33,676 nt of DNA from an uncultured beta proteobacterium (GCA_903844215.1 CAIMSP010000042.1:1-33676), one strand, 5' to 3'. Counted from the first letter of the stretch, positions 16,177 through 25,567 are shown. Translations and numbers: made by a program. Notes: generated from the sequence alone by a model not told the origin.

Positions 16177-18257
16177 GTCAGTGCACCTCGGAGAATCGGA
16201 CCAATACGGATGGTGTGGGTTTCAGGAATTTCGCTGTGCCCCAGCACTTGCAGGCGTGGCGCCAGGCGCCGCACCAGTTTGGCGATGGCGTTGCGGATGG
16301 CATCGGGCACCAGCAGGCAGGCTGGAACGCCCAGTTCCTCCTGCTGCTGCGCCATCGCCGCAGCGGACTTGCTCAGCATGTCGGCCATCGAGGGGTCGAG
16401 CGCTGCGCCGGTGTTGCTGCCCAGGGCCTGCATCAGCAGGCGCTCGAAATTGGGTTCGATGGCGATCACGTTGAGCTCGCGCACCGGGCCATAGATCTGC
16501 TGCACGATGGCGGGGGACAGGGCGATGCGGATGCGCCGCGCCAGTTCCACCGGGTCGCTCACGCTGCCTGCGTGTTCTGCCAGGGACTCGACGATGGTGC
16601 GGATGTCGCGGATGTGCACGCCTTCTTCCAGCAACAGCTGCAGCACCTTTTGAAAACTGCCGATAGAGACCATTTTCGGGACCACTTCCTCGATCAGTTT
16701 TGGGGCCAGTTTGGCGACGTGTTCCACCAGTTGCTGGGTCTCGGTGCGGCTGATCAATTTCGCGGCCTGCACCTGCATCAAGTGTGACAAATGTGTGGCC
16801 ATCACGGTTTCCGAATCAACCACGGTAAACCCGGCCATTTGTGCAGCTTCCTTCTGGTGTTCGTCGATCCAGTGCGCGGGCAAGCCAAAGGCCGGGTCGG
16901 TCGTGGCGGTGCCGATCAGCGGCGTCGAAATGCCACCCGGATTGATGGCCAGGAACATGCCGGGATAGGCTTCGCCGTCGCCCATCACCACGCCGCGCAG
17001 CGTGATGCGGTAGCTGCTGGGTTTGAGTTCCAGGTTGTCGCGCACATGCACGGCCGGCGGCAGGAAGCCGACCTCCTGGGCAAATTTCTTGCGCACGCCC
17101 TTGATGCGGGCCAGCAAGTCGCCCTGGCGGTTCTTGTCCACCAGCGCGATCAGGCGATAACCCAGTTCCAGCCCGAGCAGGTCCACCGGCTGCAAATCGT
17201 CCCAACTGGCCTCGCCGTCGTGCTGTGCTGCCTTGGGCGCCTCGGCCACCGGCTCGGGCGGCGGCGGACGGTGCGCCAGCGCCCAGGCACCGTAGGCCAG
17301 CGCCGCACCCATCCCGAGGAACACCAGGTGCGGCATGCCGGGAATGATGCCAAGCAGCACCAGGATGCCGGCCGTCACGCCCAGCACCCGGGGCGAGGCA
17401 AACATTTGCGAAACGATCTGGCCGCCGATGTCGCGGTCTTTGCCCACGCGCGACACCACCATGGCCGCAGCCACCGAGATCAGCAGGCCCGGAATCTGCG
17501 CCACCAGGGCGTCGCCCACGGCCAGCAAAATGTAGGTGTCGGCGGCCTTGCCCGCCGACAGGTCGTGCTGGAACATGCCAACGGCAAAGCCGCCGACGAT
17601 GTTGATCACCAGGATCAGGATGCCGGCCACGGCGTCGCCGCGCACGAACTTGGAGGCGCCGTCCATGGAGCCGAAAAAGTCCGCCTCTTCGGACACCTCG
17701 GCACGCCGGCGCTTGGCTTCCTTTTCGTCGATCAAGCCGGCGTTCAGGTCCGCGTCCACGGCCATTTGCTTGCCCGGCATCGCGTCCAGCGTGAAGCGCG
17801 CCGAAACTTCGGCGATGCGCTCCGAACCCTTGGTCACGACGATGAAGTTGATCACCACCAGAATCGCAAACACGATCAGGCCGACGGCGAAATTTCCGCC
17901 GATCAGGAAATGCCCGAAGGCCTCGATCACCGCGCCGGCCGCGCCCGGTCCGCTGTGGCCTTCGAGCAGCACGATGCGGGTGGAGGCCACGTTCAGCGAC
18001 AAGCGCATCAGCGTGGACAGCAGCAGCACCGACGGGAAGGCGGCAAAGTCCAGCGGCTTGATCATGTAGGAGGCGACCATCATCACCATCAGCGCGACCG
18101 CGATGTTGAAGGTGAAGAAGGTGTCGAGCAACCAGGTCGGGATCGGCAGCACCATCATCGCCAGGATGGCCACGACCAGGATCGGCGCGGCCGCGCCGTT
18201 CACCAGCGCGGCGTTGCGCACCAGCCATTGCTGCAAGGAGGACGAGGGGCCGCTCAT
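16173..18257 (-). CDS. flhA: flagellar type III export gate protein
   Basis: The product has 694 residues, normal for FlhA. The N-terminal ~330 residues hold about eight membrane segments, and the FHIPEP-family signature TKGSERIAEVSARFTLDAMP with KQMAVDADLNAGLIDEKEA sits in the cytoplasmic loop. The C-terminal half is the FlhA-C ring that docks chaperone-substrate complexes. Both ends overlap their neighbours by 4 bp (flhB stop/flhA start and flhA stop/flhF start), which indicates a translationally coupled unit. Confidence 0.97.
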   Translation of the reverse strand: MSGPSSSLQQWLVRNAALVNGAAAPILVVAILAMMVLPIPTWLLDTFFTFNIAVALMVMMVASYMIKPLDFAAFPSVLLLSTLMRLSLNVASTRIVLLEGHSGPGAAGAVIEAFGHFLIGGNFAVGLIVFAILVVINFIVVTKGSERIAEVSARFTLDAMPGKQMAVDADLNAGLIDEKEAKRRRAEVSEEADFFGSMDGASKFVRGDAVAGILILVINIVGGFAVGMFQHDLSAGKAADTYILLAVGDALVAQIPGLLISVAAAMVVSRVGKDRDIGGQIVSQMFASPRVLGVTAGILVLLGIIPGMPHLVFLGMGAALAYGAWALAHRPPPPEPVAEAPKAAQHDGEASWDDLQPVDLLGLELGYRLIALVDKNRQGDLLARIKGVRKKFAQEVGFLPPAVHVRDNLELKPSSYRITLRGVVMGDGEAYPGMFLAINPGGISTPLIGTATTDPAFGLPAHWIDEHQKEAAQMAGFTVVDSETVMATHLSHLMQVQAAKLISRTETQQLVEHVAKLAPKLIEEVVPKMVSIGSFQKVLQLLLEEGVHIRDIRTIVESLAEHAGSVSDPVELARRIRIALSPAIVQQIYGPVRELNVIAIEPNFERLLMQALGSNTGAALDPSMADMLSKSAAAMAQQQEELGVPACLLVPDAIRNAIAKLVRRLAPRLQVLGHSEIPETHTIRIGPILRGALT

Positions 18258-19408
18258 GCCAGCTGGCCCTTATCGGCCAATTTGGAGAACGGGTCCATCT
18301 CCGGCGGAACGAAGGGCTGCTCGAGCTGCTCGGGCATCGGGCCGTCGCCCTGCAGCGCGGCCTTGAGTTTGTACACGTAGGCCAGCACCTGGGCCACGGC
18401 GGTGTACAAGTTGCCGGGGATTTCCTGGTTCAACTCGGCGTGGGCATACAGGGCGCGTGCCAGCATCGGCGACTGCAGCACCGGCACCTTGTTCGCCTTG
18501 GCCAGATCGCGGATCTTCAGCGCCAGCAAATCGGCGCCCTTGGAGATGACCTGGGGTGCGCCCATCTTGTTCTCGTCGTACTTCAGCGCGACCGCAAAGT
18601 GGGTCGGGTTCATGACCACGAAATCGGCCTTGGGAACGGCGCCCACCGAGTTGCGTTGCGCCATTTCCCTTTGGCGCGCGCGCAGCCGGCCCTTCATTTG
18701 CGGGTTGCCTTCCGAATCCTTGTGCTCCTGCTTGATTTCCTGGTGCGACATGCGCATGCGGGAACTGAACATGAAGGTCTGCAGCGGAACGTCGATGGCC
18801 GCCAGCGCGAACACCACCAGCAGCAACAGGCTCACGCCCGCGCTGACCCACTTGGCCAGTTCCGGAATGGCGGCCACCGAGGGCTGCAACACCAGTTGCG
18901 CGACCTGGTCCAGGTGCGACATGAAGTAGCTGCTCGCCACCAGCACCAGGGCAATCGTCATGAACACCAGCTTGAGTACCTGCGACACCTGCTCCTTGGA
19001 GAACAGACGGCCCAGACCGGCGAGTGGATTGAGGCGACTGAAATCGGGGCCCAGGGGCTTCATGCTCATGACCCAGCCGCCCGTGGCCACGGTGCTGATG
19101 ATGACCGCCGGCAGGATGATGGCCGCGAAGGTCACGGCCACGCCCATGCCCACCAGCGTCACGTCGCGCAGCCGCACCAGCACGTCGCTGGTCTGGCCGA
19201 CGACGCTGGAGTTGAAGGTCAGTTGCTGCGACAGCGCCAGTTTGAGCTGGTCCACCAGCGTCGGCGCGAGCATCGCCATGGCGACGGCGCCGGTGCCCAG
19301 CACCGCCAGATTGCCCAGGTCACGCGAACGTGTGACTTGGCCATCGTCACGCGCTTTTTGCAACTTGCGCTGCGTCGCGGGAAGGTTGCGATCCTGACTG
19401 GAGTCCAT
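18254..19408 (-). CDS. flhB: flagellar export gate and substrate-specificity switch protein
   Basis: The ATG at 19408 gives 384 residues beginning MDSSQDRNLPATQRKLQKAR; a GTG eight codons upstream is less likely because the chosen start aligns with known FlhB N-termini. Four membrane segments precede the cytoplasmic domain. The autocleavage motif NPTH is intact at 267-270 (VMNPTHFAVALKY). FlhB switches export from rod/hook to filament substrates. It opens a coupled flhB-flhA-flhF run after a 119-bp gap from cheZ. Confidence 0.96.
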   Translation of the reverse strand: MDSSQDRNLPATQRKLQKARDDGQVTRSRDLGNLAVLGTGAVAMAMLAPTLVDQLKLALSQQLTFNSSVVGQTSDVLVRLRDVTLVGMGVAVTFAAIILPAVIISTVATGGWVMSMKPLGPDFSRLNPLAGLGRLFSKEQVSQVLKLVFMTIALVLVASSYFMSHLDQVAQLVLQPSVAAIPELAKWVSAGVSLLLLVVFALAAIDVPLQTFMFSSRMRMSHQEIKQEHKDSEGNPQMKGRLRARQREMAQRNSVGAVPKADFVVMNPTHFAVALKYDENKMGAPQVISKGADLLALKIRDLAKANKVPVLQSPMLARALYAHAELNQEIPGNLYTAVAQVLAYVYKLKAALQGDGPMPEQLEQPFVPPEMDPFSKLADKGQLA

Positions 19409-19495
19409 GTGGGGTGTACCGTTGAAGTTCACCCATTGTCTGCAACGGCGGCGCTAACTAAAGCGCAAAAAGACGGCGTTTGTCCCGCCTATTGA

Positions 19496-19518
19496 AGCCC
19501 GGCGCGCTGGCCCGGGCT
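19496..19518 (-). terminator. stem-loop downstream of cheZ
   Basis: AGCCCGG (19496-19502) and CCGGGCT (19512-19518) form a perfect 7-bp GC-rich stem with a 9-base loop, 9 bp past the cheZ stop in the leftward transcript. No U-run follows. With the 119-bp gap it suggests flhB may have its own promoter, though I could not point to a convincing one. Confidence 0.5.
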
Positions 19519-19527
19519 GCGGCTCGA

Positions 19528-20151
19528 TCAGAAGCCCAGGCTGGCGAGAAGATCGTCCACCTGCGACTGGTCGGTGACGACGTCCTGATTGCCTTCGGGA
19601 TGGATCACCGGACCGTGCAGGTTCTTCACCGGTTCCGGCGCCATGGGTGCGGCGGGTGCGGTCTGGATGAGCAGGCGCACCAGCTGCTCTTCGATGGTGG
19701 AGGTGAGGGCGACCACGCGCGTGATCACCTGCCCGGTGAGGTCGTGAAAGTCCTGCGCCATCATGATTTCGGTGAGGTGGGCGTCCACCTCCCGCGAGCT
19801 CTTTTGCACCGCGTGCACAAAATTCAGCACATGGCCTCGCGCCACCGCGCCCACCGGGTCTTGCACGATCATGTCGGCGATGCGCTGCGCCTGCTGCGAC
19901 AACTGATCGTGCTGCGCCTTGGCCAGCTCCACCCGGTTGAGTACCTTTTCCGCGGCTTCGCCGGTGAGGCGGGCGATGTAGGACAAGCGGCTCTTGGCAT
20001 CGGGGAGTTCTTCCACTGTGCCTTTGAGCGCGTCGGTGTAACCGAGCTCCTTGAGCGAGTCGTGCAACTGACGTGTCAGGATGCCCAGCTTGTGGTGCAC
20101 ATCGGTGGCCGCCGTATCCGGGACGTTGGAAGTCATGTCGGTGGTCTCCAT
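19528..20151 (-). CDS. cheZ: chemotaxis phosphatase acting on CheY-P
   Basis: The product has 207 residues. It has the long helical hairpin of CheZ and the active-site stretch MAQDFHDLTGQVI, where D137 and Q141 correspond to the acidic residue and catalytic Gln of E. coli CheZ. The C-terminal helix QSQVDDLLASLGF matches the CheY-binding tail. CheZ dephosphorylates CheY-P and resets the motor bias. The start may instead be the Met at codon 6, which has GGAG upstream. It is 7 bp from cheY. Confidence 0.95.
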   Translation of the reverse strand: METTDMTSNVPDTAATDVHHKLGILTRQLHDSLKELGYTDALKGTVEELPDAKSRLSYIARLTGEAAEKVLNRVELAKAQHDQLSQQAQRIADMIVQDPVGAVARGHVLNFVHAVQKSSREVDAHLTEIMMAQDFHDLTGQVITRVVALTSTIEEQLVRLLIQTAPAAPMAPEPVKNLHGPVIHPEGNQDVVTDQSQVDDLLASLGF

Positions 20152-20158
20152 GGTGCGA

Positions 20159-20545
20159 TCAGAGCCCCATTTTTTTCAAAATGGCGGCGACCTTTTCTTC
20201 CAACGTGGCCTTGGTGAAGGGCTTCACGATGTAGCCCGCAGCGCCGCCCTGGGCGGCAGCGACGATGTCTTCCTTGCGCGCCTCGGCCGTGACCATCAGC
20301 ACCGGGAGGTGCTTGAGCTTTTCGTCTTTTTTGATTTCGGCCAACAGCTGAAAACCGTTCATGTTGGGCATGTTGATGTCCGACACGACGAAATCGAACC
20401 TGCCGTTGCGCAGCTTGTGCAGCGCCACCACGCCGTCCTCGGCCTCGTCCGCATCGGCGTAGCCGCTTTCCTTGAGCAAATTGCGCACGATGCGTCGCAT
20501 CGTGGAGAAGTCATCGACGATCAGGAAGCGAAGGTCGTTTGCCAT
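20159..20545 (-). CDS. cheY: chemotaxis response regulator
   Basis: The product has 128 residues, a stand-alone receiver domain. The acidic pair is D11/D12 ([15 protein letters not shown]), the phospho-acceptor is D56 ([12 protein letters not shown]), with T86 and K108 (IVKPF) completing the active site. CheY-P binds FliM and reverses the motor. It is next to cheZ, but cheA, cheW, cheR, cheB and receptors are not adjacent, so the signalling kinase must be encoded elsewhere. Confidence 0.97.
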   Translation of the reverse strand: MANDLRFLIVDDFSTMRRIVRNLLKESGYADADEAEDGVVALHKLRNGRFDFVVSDINMPNMNGFQLLAEIKKDEKLKHLPVLMVTAEARKEDIVAAAQGGAAGYIVKPFTKATLEEKVAAILKKMGL

Positions 20546-20602
20546 GTTTGAAACTTTCGGTAAGGGGATAAATGCGGATTCAGGGCACGAGCTTAACGCA
20601 GT

Positions 20603-21544
20603 TCAATGCGGGGCTGGCGGCGTCCCAGTGGCGGCCGGGGGCGTCGCCGGGGTGTCTGCCATGACCACGGGCTTGCTGCTGAGCAGGCGCTCCTCGGCCT
20701 CGCGCGTCATGATGGTGATGCTGATGCGGCGGTTGGCCGGACTCTTGGGGTCGGCTTCGTCGAGCAGGCTGGTCGCGGCCAGACCGGCGACACGCGCCAG
20801 TTTGTCGTCGGGCATGCCTGCGGCAATGAGTTCGCGGCGCGTCGCGTTGGCGCGGTCGGCCGACAACTCCCAGTTGCTGTAGCCGCCGTTGCCCCCGCTG
20901 TACGGTGTGGCGTCGGTGTGACCGGCCAGGCTGACACGGTTTTCCACGCCATTGAGCGCCGCGCCGATTTCGCGCAGGATGTCGCGCATGTAAGACTTCA
21001 CTGCGGCGCTGCCACTGGCGAACATGGGACGGTTCTGGTCATCCACGATCTCGATGAGCAAACCGTCGGGCGTGACCTCCATGTGGATCTGCGCACGGTA
21101 TTCGTTGAGCTTGGGCGTGTCGGCGATGAGTTTCTCGATCTTCGCCTGGAGCGCCGCCAGACGCTTGGAATCCTGCTTGGCCACCTCTGCCTTGGCGGCG
21201 TCGGTGATCTGCTTCTTCGTTGGGGTGGGCGTGCTGCTGGACGGTTTTCCCTGGCCCGCAGAGCGACTCAAGTCCGTGCCACCACCGGGCATCATGCTGC
21301 TGCTGTTGCCCGAACCACTGCCGCCGGCCAAGGCCACTTTCAAGGGTGAATTGAAATAATCGGACAGTCCCTTGAGGTCGCCCTGTGCGGTCGAGCCGAG
21401 CAGCCACATCAGCAGGAAGAAGGCCATCATGGCCGTGACGAAGTCGGCGTAGGCGATCTTCCAGGCGCCGCCGTGCACGGCGTGTCCGCTCTTCTTGATG
21501 CGCTTGATGATGATGGGCTGGAGTTTCTTCCCTTCGGTGGCCAT
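20603..21544 (-). CDS. motB: flagellar stator protein MotB
   Basis: The product has 313 residues. A single membrane helix holds the proton-carrying aspartate D34 in WKIAYADFVTAMMAFFLLMW. After a Gly/Ser/Pro/Thr-rich plug/linker comes the OmpA-like peptidoglycan-binding domain (VSLAGHTDATPYSGG, ELSADRANATRRELIAAG, NRRISITIMT). The tail is Pro/Thr/Ala-rich. MotB anchors the stator to the wall. The Asp is typical of H+-driven stators. It lies 19 bp downstream of motA. Confidence 0.96.
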   Translation of the reverse strand: MATEGKKLQPIIIKRIKKSGHAVHGGAWKIAYADFVTAMMAFFLLMWLLGSTAQGDLKGLSDYFNSPLKVALAGGSGSGNSSSMMPGGGTDLSRSAGQGKPSSSTPTPTKKQITDAAKAEVAKQDSKRLAALQAKIEKLIADTPKLNEYRAQIHMEVTPDGLLIEIVDDQNRPMFASGSAAVKSYMRDILREIGAALNGVENRVSLAGHTDATPYSGGNGGYSNWELSADRANATRRELIAAGMPDDKLARVAGLAATSLLDEADPKSPANRRISITIMTREAEERLLSSKPVVMADTPATPPAATGTPPAPH

Positions 21545-21562
21545 GATGCAGAGGCGTCGCGG

Positions 21563-22423
21563 TTATTTCTTGCCGCGAACGTGGTTTTCCAGTTCGGCGA
21601 AGGTGGGTCGATCGGGCGAGAACAGCACCTTGCGGCCGAACTCGATCGCCGTGGTCGGGTTGTAGCCCTGCATGCTGGCCAGCAGCGTGGTCTTGATGCA
21701 CTGCAGTTCCTTGGCCGCGTCTTCGGTCTTTTGCTCCAGCAGCCCACCCAGCGGTTCCACAAAGCCGTAGGCCAGCAAAATACCGAGGAAAGTACCCACC
21801 AGCGCCGAGGCGATCATGCCGCCCAGCACGGCCGGTGGTTGTCCCACCGAACCCATGGTGTTGACCACGCCCAGCACTGCGGCCACGATGCCGAAGGCCG
21901 GCAGCGCACCGGCGAGTCGCGCAATGGCGGCCACGGGCGCATGCGCTTCCTGGTGATGCGTGTCGATCTCGCTGTCCATGAGCGACTCGATTTCGTGCGC
22001 ATTCAGATTGCCCGAGACCATCATGCGCAGATAGTCGGTCATGAACTCGACCACGTGATGGTCGCTGCCCACCACGGCGTGCTTCTTGAAAAGGGCCGAC
22101 TCATGGGGTGTTTCCACGTCCTTTTCAATCGCCATCAGGCCTTCCTTGCGCGCCTTTTGCAGGATGTCGTAGAGCAGCGCCAGCAGTTCCATGTAGCGCG
22201 CCTTGGTGTACTTGGAGCTCTTGAGCGCCTGCGGAATCATCTTCAGCGTGGCCTTGAGCACCTTGGGCTGGTTGTTCACCACGAAGGCACCACCGGCGGC
22301 GCCAAAGATGGTGATCATCTCGAACGGCAGGGCGTGCAGGATGACGCTGATGTTCCCGCCGTGAACAATGTACACGCCGAAGATACAGACCATCGAAACG
22401 ACATAACCAACAATGACAAACAT
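21563..22423 (-). CDS. motA: flagellar stator protein MotA
   Basis: The product has 286 residues with four membrane segments. The rotor-facing charges are R92 and E100 (LQKARKEGLMAIEKDVETP), and the conserved prolines are P175 (ALPAFGIVAAVLG) and P224 (YGFVEPLGG). MotA pairs with MotB as a proton channel that drives rotation. It heads the motA-motB-cheY-cheZ run; in many relatives flhDC lies directly upstream, but here the next gene is trpD. Confidence 0.96.
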   Translation of the reverse strand: MFVIVGYVVSMVCIFGVYIVHGGNISVILHALPFEMITIFGAAGGAFVVNNQPKVLKATLKMIPQALKSSKYTKARYMELLALLYDILQKARKEGLMAIEKDVETPHESALFKKHAVVGSDHHVVEFMTDYLRMMVSGNLNAHEIESLMDSEIDTHHQEAHAPVAAIARLAGALPAFGIVAAVLGVVNTMGSVGQPPAVLGGMIASALVGTFLGILLAYGFVEPLGGLLEQKTEDAAKELQCIKTTLLASMQGYNPTTAIEFGRKVLFSPDRPTFAELENHVRGKK

Positions 22424-22645
22424 AGTATTGACTCTGACAAATTCGGCGTACCTTCATGCTTCGGGCACGCCGCCCATTGAGCCATGAAAGCTTCTTCAAA
22501 CACCTTCAGCTCGTGCTAAGAAAGCCCGCGCGCAAGCCAGCGCAGCTGTTTTCGGTCTATTGTGCTGGAGGATACGGCAAAAATTCCGTGACAAAGGTCC
22601 GGTCTGGAGGGCAATCCACCGGATGTTTGGCCGATTGGCGGTGAT
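22424..22645 (-). promoter_or_regulatory. motA upstream region
   Basis: This 222-bp gap separates trpD from motA, both leftward, and must hold the motA promoter unless trp transcripts read through. It is less GC-rich than the genes. It contains an imperfect palindrome-like stretch at 22574-22589 with CGG and CCG arms around an A/T run, loosely like the site between flgB and flgA but with different spacing. I found no FliA-type promoter and no open frame with homology. Confidence 0.35.
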
Positions 22646-23683
22646 TCAGGCGGTCGCCCCGGTCGTGGCTGCGACCAGTTGCGCCAGCTTTTGGCGCGCT
22701 GCGCCCGACGCCAGCGCCTGGGCCGCGCGCGCGATGCCATCGGCCATGGTGGGCGCGATGTTGGCCGCGTACAGCGCCACGCCCGCGTTCAGCGTCACGA
22801 TGTCACGCGCCGCGCTGGGCTGATTCTCCAGCACGCCCAGCAGCATGGCCTTGGATTCCTCTGCGGTCTCGACGCGCAGCGCGCGGTGGCTGGACATGGT
22901 GAAGCCGAAGTCTTCCGGGTGAATTTCGTATTCGCTGACGACGCCGTCCTTGAGTTCGCCCACCAGCGTGGTCGCGCCCAGGCTCACTTCGTCCATGCCG
23001 TCGCGGCCATAGACCACGACCGCGTGCTCGGCGCCCAGGCGCTCCAGGGCGCGCACCTGGATGCCCACCAGATCCGGATGAAACACGCCCATCAGGATGT
23101 TGGGTGCATCGGCCGGATTGGTCAGCGGCCCCAGGATATTGAAGATGGTGCGAATGCCCAGTTCGCGCCGCACCGGCGCCACGTTCTTCATCGCCGGGTG
23201 GTGGTTCGGCGCGAACATGAAGCCCAGGCCCACTTCGGCGATACAGCGCGAGATGGCCTCGGGCGTGAGCTGGATGTTCACACCCAGGCTCTCCAGCACG
23301 TCGGCGCTGCCGCTCTTGCTGCTCACGCTGCGCCCGCCATGCTTGCTCACCTTGGCGCCGGCGGCGGCGGCGACAAACATCGAACAGGTGGAAATGTTGA
23401 AGGTGTGCGAGCCGTCGCCGCCCGTGCCCACGATGTCCACCAGGTGCGTGCGATCCGCCACCACCACCTTGGTGGAGAACTCGCGCATCACCTGCGCTGC
23501 GGCGGTGATTTCGCCGATGGTTTCCTTCTTCACGCGCAAACCGGTGATGAGGGCGGCCATCATCACCGGCGACATCTCGCCGTGCATGATGAGGCGCATC
23601 AGGTGCAGCATCTCGTCGTGAAAGATCTCGCGGTGTTCGATGGTGCGCTGCAGCGCTTCCTGGGGGGTGATTTTGTGCGTCAT
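22646..23683 (-). CDS. trpD: anthranilate phosphoribosyltransferase
   Basis: The ATG at 23683 gives 345 residues beginning [20 protein letters not shown]. The PRPP-binding loop [14 protein letters not shown] lies at 86-99, followed by [20 protein letters not shown] and [20 protein letters not shown]. It transfers phosphoribose to anthranilate, the second tryptophan-specific step. It is 21 bp after the exporter gene. The expected downstream trpC is absent and motA follows. Confidence 0.96.
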   Translation of the reverse strand: MTHKITPQEALQRTIEHREIFHDEMLHLMRLIMHGEMSPVMMAALITGLRVKKETIGEITAAAQVMREFSTKVVVADRTHLVDIVGTGGDGSHTFNISTCSMFVAAAAGAKVSKHGGRSVSSKSGSADVLESLGVNIQLTPEAISRCIAEVGLGFMFAPNHHPAMKNVAPVRRELGIRTIFNILGPLTNPADAPNILMGVFHPDLVGIQVRALERLGAEHAVVVYGRDGMDEVSLGATTLVGELKDGVVSEYEIHPEDFGFTMSSHRALRVETAEESKAMLLGVLENQPSAARDIVTLNAGVALYAANIAPTMADGIARAAQALASGAARQKLAQLVAATTGATA

Positions 23684-23704
23684 GGCAGGGACCAAGTTGA
23701 AGAT

Positions 23705-24358
23705 TCAGTGGACAGGATTGTCCGACATCGCGAGCCGCAGGCCAAAGCCGATGAACATCAGCCCGGCGGCGCGCTGCAGCCAGCGCTGAGCGCGCCGCAG
23801 TGACCCAGAACGACGGGCCAGGGCCGAAGCGAGCACGGCGTAGCCGACGTTGATGGCGACCGAGTTCAGGTTGAAGAGCACGCCCAGCAGCACAAAGGCC
23901 AGCGCCTTGTGCGGCGCCTGAGCCGGGATGAACTGCGGCACAAAGGCGAGGAAGAACAGCGCCACCTTGGGATTGAGCACATTCGTCAGGAAACCGCCGA
24001 ACAAGGCGCTCTTCAGATCAAGCGGTGCGTCCGGCAGCGGCGCTGGCGCCAACGCGCCGGGGTCGCCTTCAGTTGGGCCTGCCAGCAGGCTGCGCAAACC
24101 CATCCACACCAGATAGGCGCCGCCCAGCCACTTGAGCAGCGTGAACGCGGTGCTGGAAGCGGCCAGCAAGGCGCCCAGCCCCGCCGCCGCCGCGCCCACA
24201 TGCACAAAGCAGCCGGCCGTCACCCCGAGCGCGCCAAACACACCGGCTCGGGTGCCACGGCGCAGCGACTGCGTCACGATGTAGAGCACGTCGGGCCCAG
24301 GCGTCAGGTTGAGCAGCAGGCCGGCCGCGATGAACAGCAGCAGGGAGTCCAGGGGCAT
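23705..24358 (-). CDS. LysE/RhtB-family amino-acid exporter
   Basis: The ATG at 24358 gives 217 residues. The N-terminus MPLDSLLLFIAAGLLLNLTP followed by GPDVLYIVTQSLRRGTRAG is the RhtB/LysE signature, and about six hydrophobic segments follow (including FGGFLTNVLNPKVALFFLAF). The family exports amino acids or their analogues. Its place inside the trp cluster suggests a link with aromatic metabolism or homoserine/threonine efflux, but the substrate is not known. Longer upstream frames overlap the ltaE remnant out of frame and are not real. Confidence 0.88.
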   Translation of the reverse strand: MPLDSLLLFIAAGLLLNLTPGPDVLYIVTQSLRRGTRAGVFGALGVTAGCFVHVGAAAAGLGALLAASSTAFTLLKWLGGAYLVWMGLRSLLAGPTEGDPGALAPAPLPDAPLDLKSALFGGFLTNVLNPKVALFFLAFVPQFIPAQAPHKALAFVLLGVLFNLNSVAINVGYAVLASALARRSGSLRRAQRWLQRAAGLMFIGFGLRLAMSDNPVH

Positions 24359-24365
24359 GGGCGTC

Positions 24366-24983
24366 TCAGTACACTGCGGCCGCGCCGGGGGCTGCGCGCG
24401 GGCTGCGCGCGGGCAGGTCCTGGGCAAAGAAGGCGCGGATCGCCTCAAGCGCCCAATCCACAGCCGCCGCGTCAACGTCCAGGTGGGTGGCCAAGCCCTT
24501 TGCTCTGGCCAAAGCCGTGGCCTGGCGCAGGTAGTCCTGCGGCATCACATGGCCGTTCCAGGTGTTTTCCAGACACAGCAGGCGACTGCGGGCAAAGTGA
24601 CAGTCATCGACCTTGATGGCCGCAGCGATGTCGCTCAAGGCCATCTGGCCGACGGCGTCTTGCGCCAGCGGCTGCGGCTGGATGCTGCCCAGCACGGCCG
24701 CGCCGCCGCCTTCATCGCGGTAGGTATGGGCCAACTGGCCCACGATGTACTCGTCGCCGCGCTGACAGTGCGCCATCAAGCCGCACAAATTGCTTTGCGT
24801 GCCCGAGGGCATGAACAGCGCGGCCTCAAAGCCCAGCAGCTGCGCGATTTTTTCCTGCAAGGCATTCACACTGGGGTCGTCGCCGAACACATCGTCACCC
24901 AGGGGCGCGGCGAACATGGCCGCGCGCATGGCGGCGCTGGGCTGAGTGACGGTGTCACTGCGAAAGTCCGCTGTGTGGTTCAC
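24366..24983 (-). pseudogene. ltaE: low-specificity L-threonine aldolase with internal deletion
   Basis: The frame opens with GTG 24983, overlapping the trpG stop by 4 bases, and encodes 205 residues against about 330-350 for the family. Residues 1-169 match LtaE well (ADFRSDTVTQPS, GDDVFGDDPSVNALQ, FMPSGTQSNLCGL, GSIQPQPL, LCLENTWNGHVMP). At ATHLD the sequence should continue as GAR.FNA into the part with the PLP lysine, but jumps to VDAAAVDWALEAIRAFFA, which looks like the region after the second THLD near the normal C-terminus. About 140 residues including the PLP lysine are missing, in frame. Aldolase activity is therefore not expected. The tail ends in a Pro/Ala-rich stretch. Confidence 0.85.
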
Positions 24984-25564
24984 GCGGTTTGCTCCAAGAA
25001 GTTCTTCAGCATCGCGTGCCCGTGCTCGGTCAGGATCGACTCCGGATGGAACTGCACGCCCTGGATCGCCAGCGTCTTGTGCTGCACGCCCATGATCTCG
25101 CCGTCGTCGGTCCAGGCGGTGACGCTCAGACAGTCGGGGCAGCTGGCGCGTGCTATCGCCAGCGAGTGGTAGCGGTTCACCGTGAACTGCTTGGGCAGGC
25201 CGGAAAAAACACCTTGCTGCGTGGTCGTGATGACGCTGGTCTTGCCATGCATCAGCTGCTGGGCGCGCACGATGTTGCCGCCAAAGGCCGCGCCGATCGC
25301 TTGGTGCCCCAGGCAAACGCCCAGAATCGGCAGTTGGCCGGCGAAGTGCCGGATCGCCGCCACCGAAATGCCGGCCTCGGCCGGGGAGCAGGGGCCGGGC
25401 GACACCACCAGTCGATCGGGCGCGCGCGCCGCGATCTCTTCGAGCGTGATCTCGTCGTTGCGAAACACCTCCACCTGCGCGCCGAGTTCACCAAAGTACT
25501 GGACGATGTTGAAGGTGAAGCTGTCGTAGTTGTCGATCATCAGGAGTTTGAGTGGCTGTGTCAT
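24980..25564 (-). CDS. trpG: anthranilate synthase glutamine amidotransferase component
   Basis: The product has 194 residues. It has the class-I amidotransferase triad: Cys84 in [11 protein letters not shown], and His173 and Glu175 in VQFHPESIL, plus the N-terminal [14 protein letters not shown] and oxyanion strand VVSPGPCSP. It supplies ammonia from glutamine to TrpE; in many bacteria the same subunit also serves PabB. It starts 3 bp past the trpE stop and overlaps the damaged ltaE by 4 bp. Confidence 0.96.
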   Translation of the reverse strand: MTQPLKLLMIDNYDSFTFNIVQYFGELGAQVEVFRNDEITLEEIAARAPDRLVVSPGPCSPAEAGISVAAIRHFAGQLPILGVCLGHQAIGAAFGGNIVRAQQLMHGKTSVITTTQQGVFSGLPKQFTVNRYHSLAIARASCPDCLSVTAWTDDGEIMGVQHKTLAIQGVQFHPESILTEHGHAMLKNFLEQTA

Positions 25565-25567
25565 GGC

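Noticed and set aside
18268-18300. GCCGATAA box on the minus strand inside the 3' end of flhB
   Set aside because: No -35 match at 11 bp, and the bases are explained by flhB codons.
22424-22520. FliA-type promoter for motA
   Set aside because: A GCCGAATT box occurs upstream of motA but nothing resembling TAAAGTTT stands 11 bases before it.
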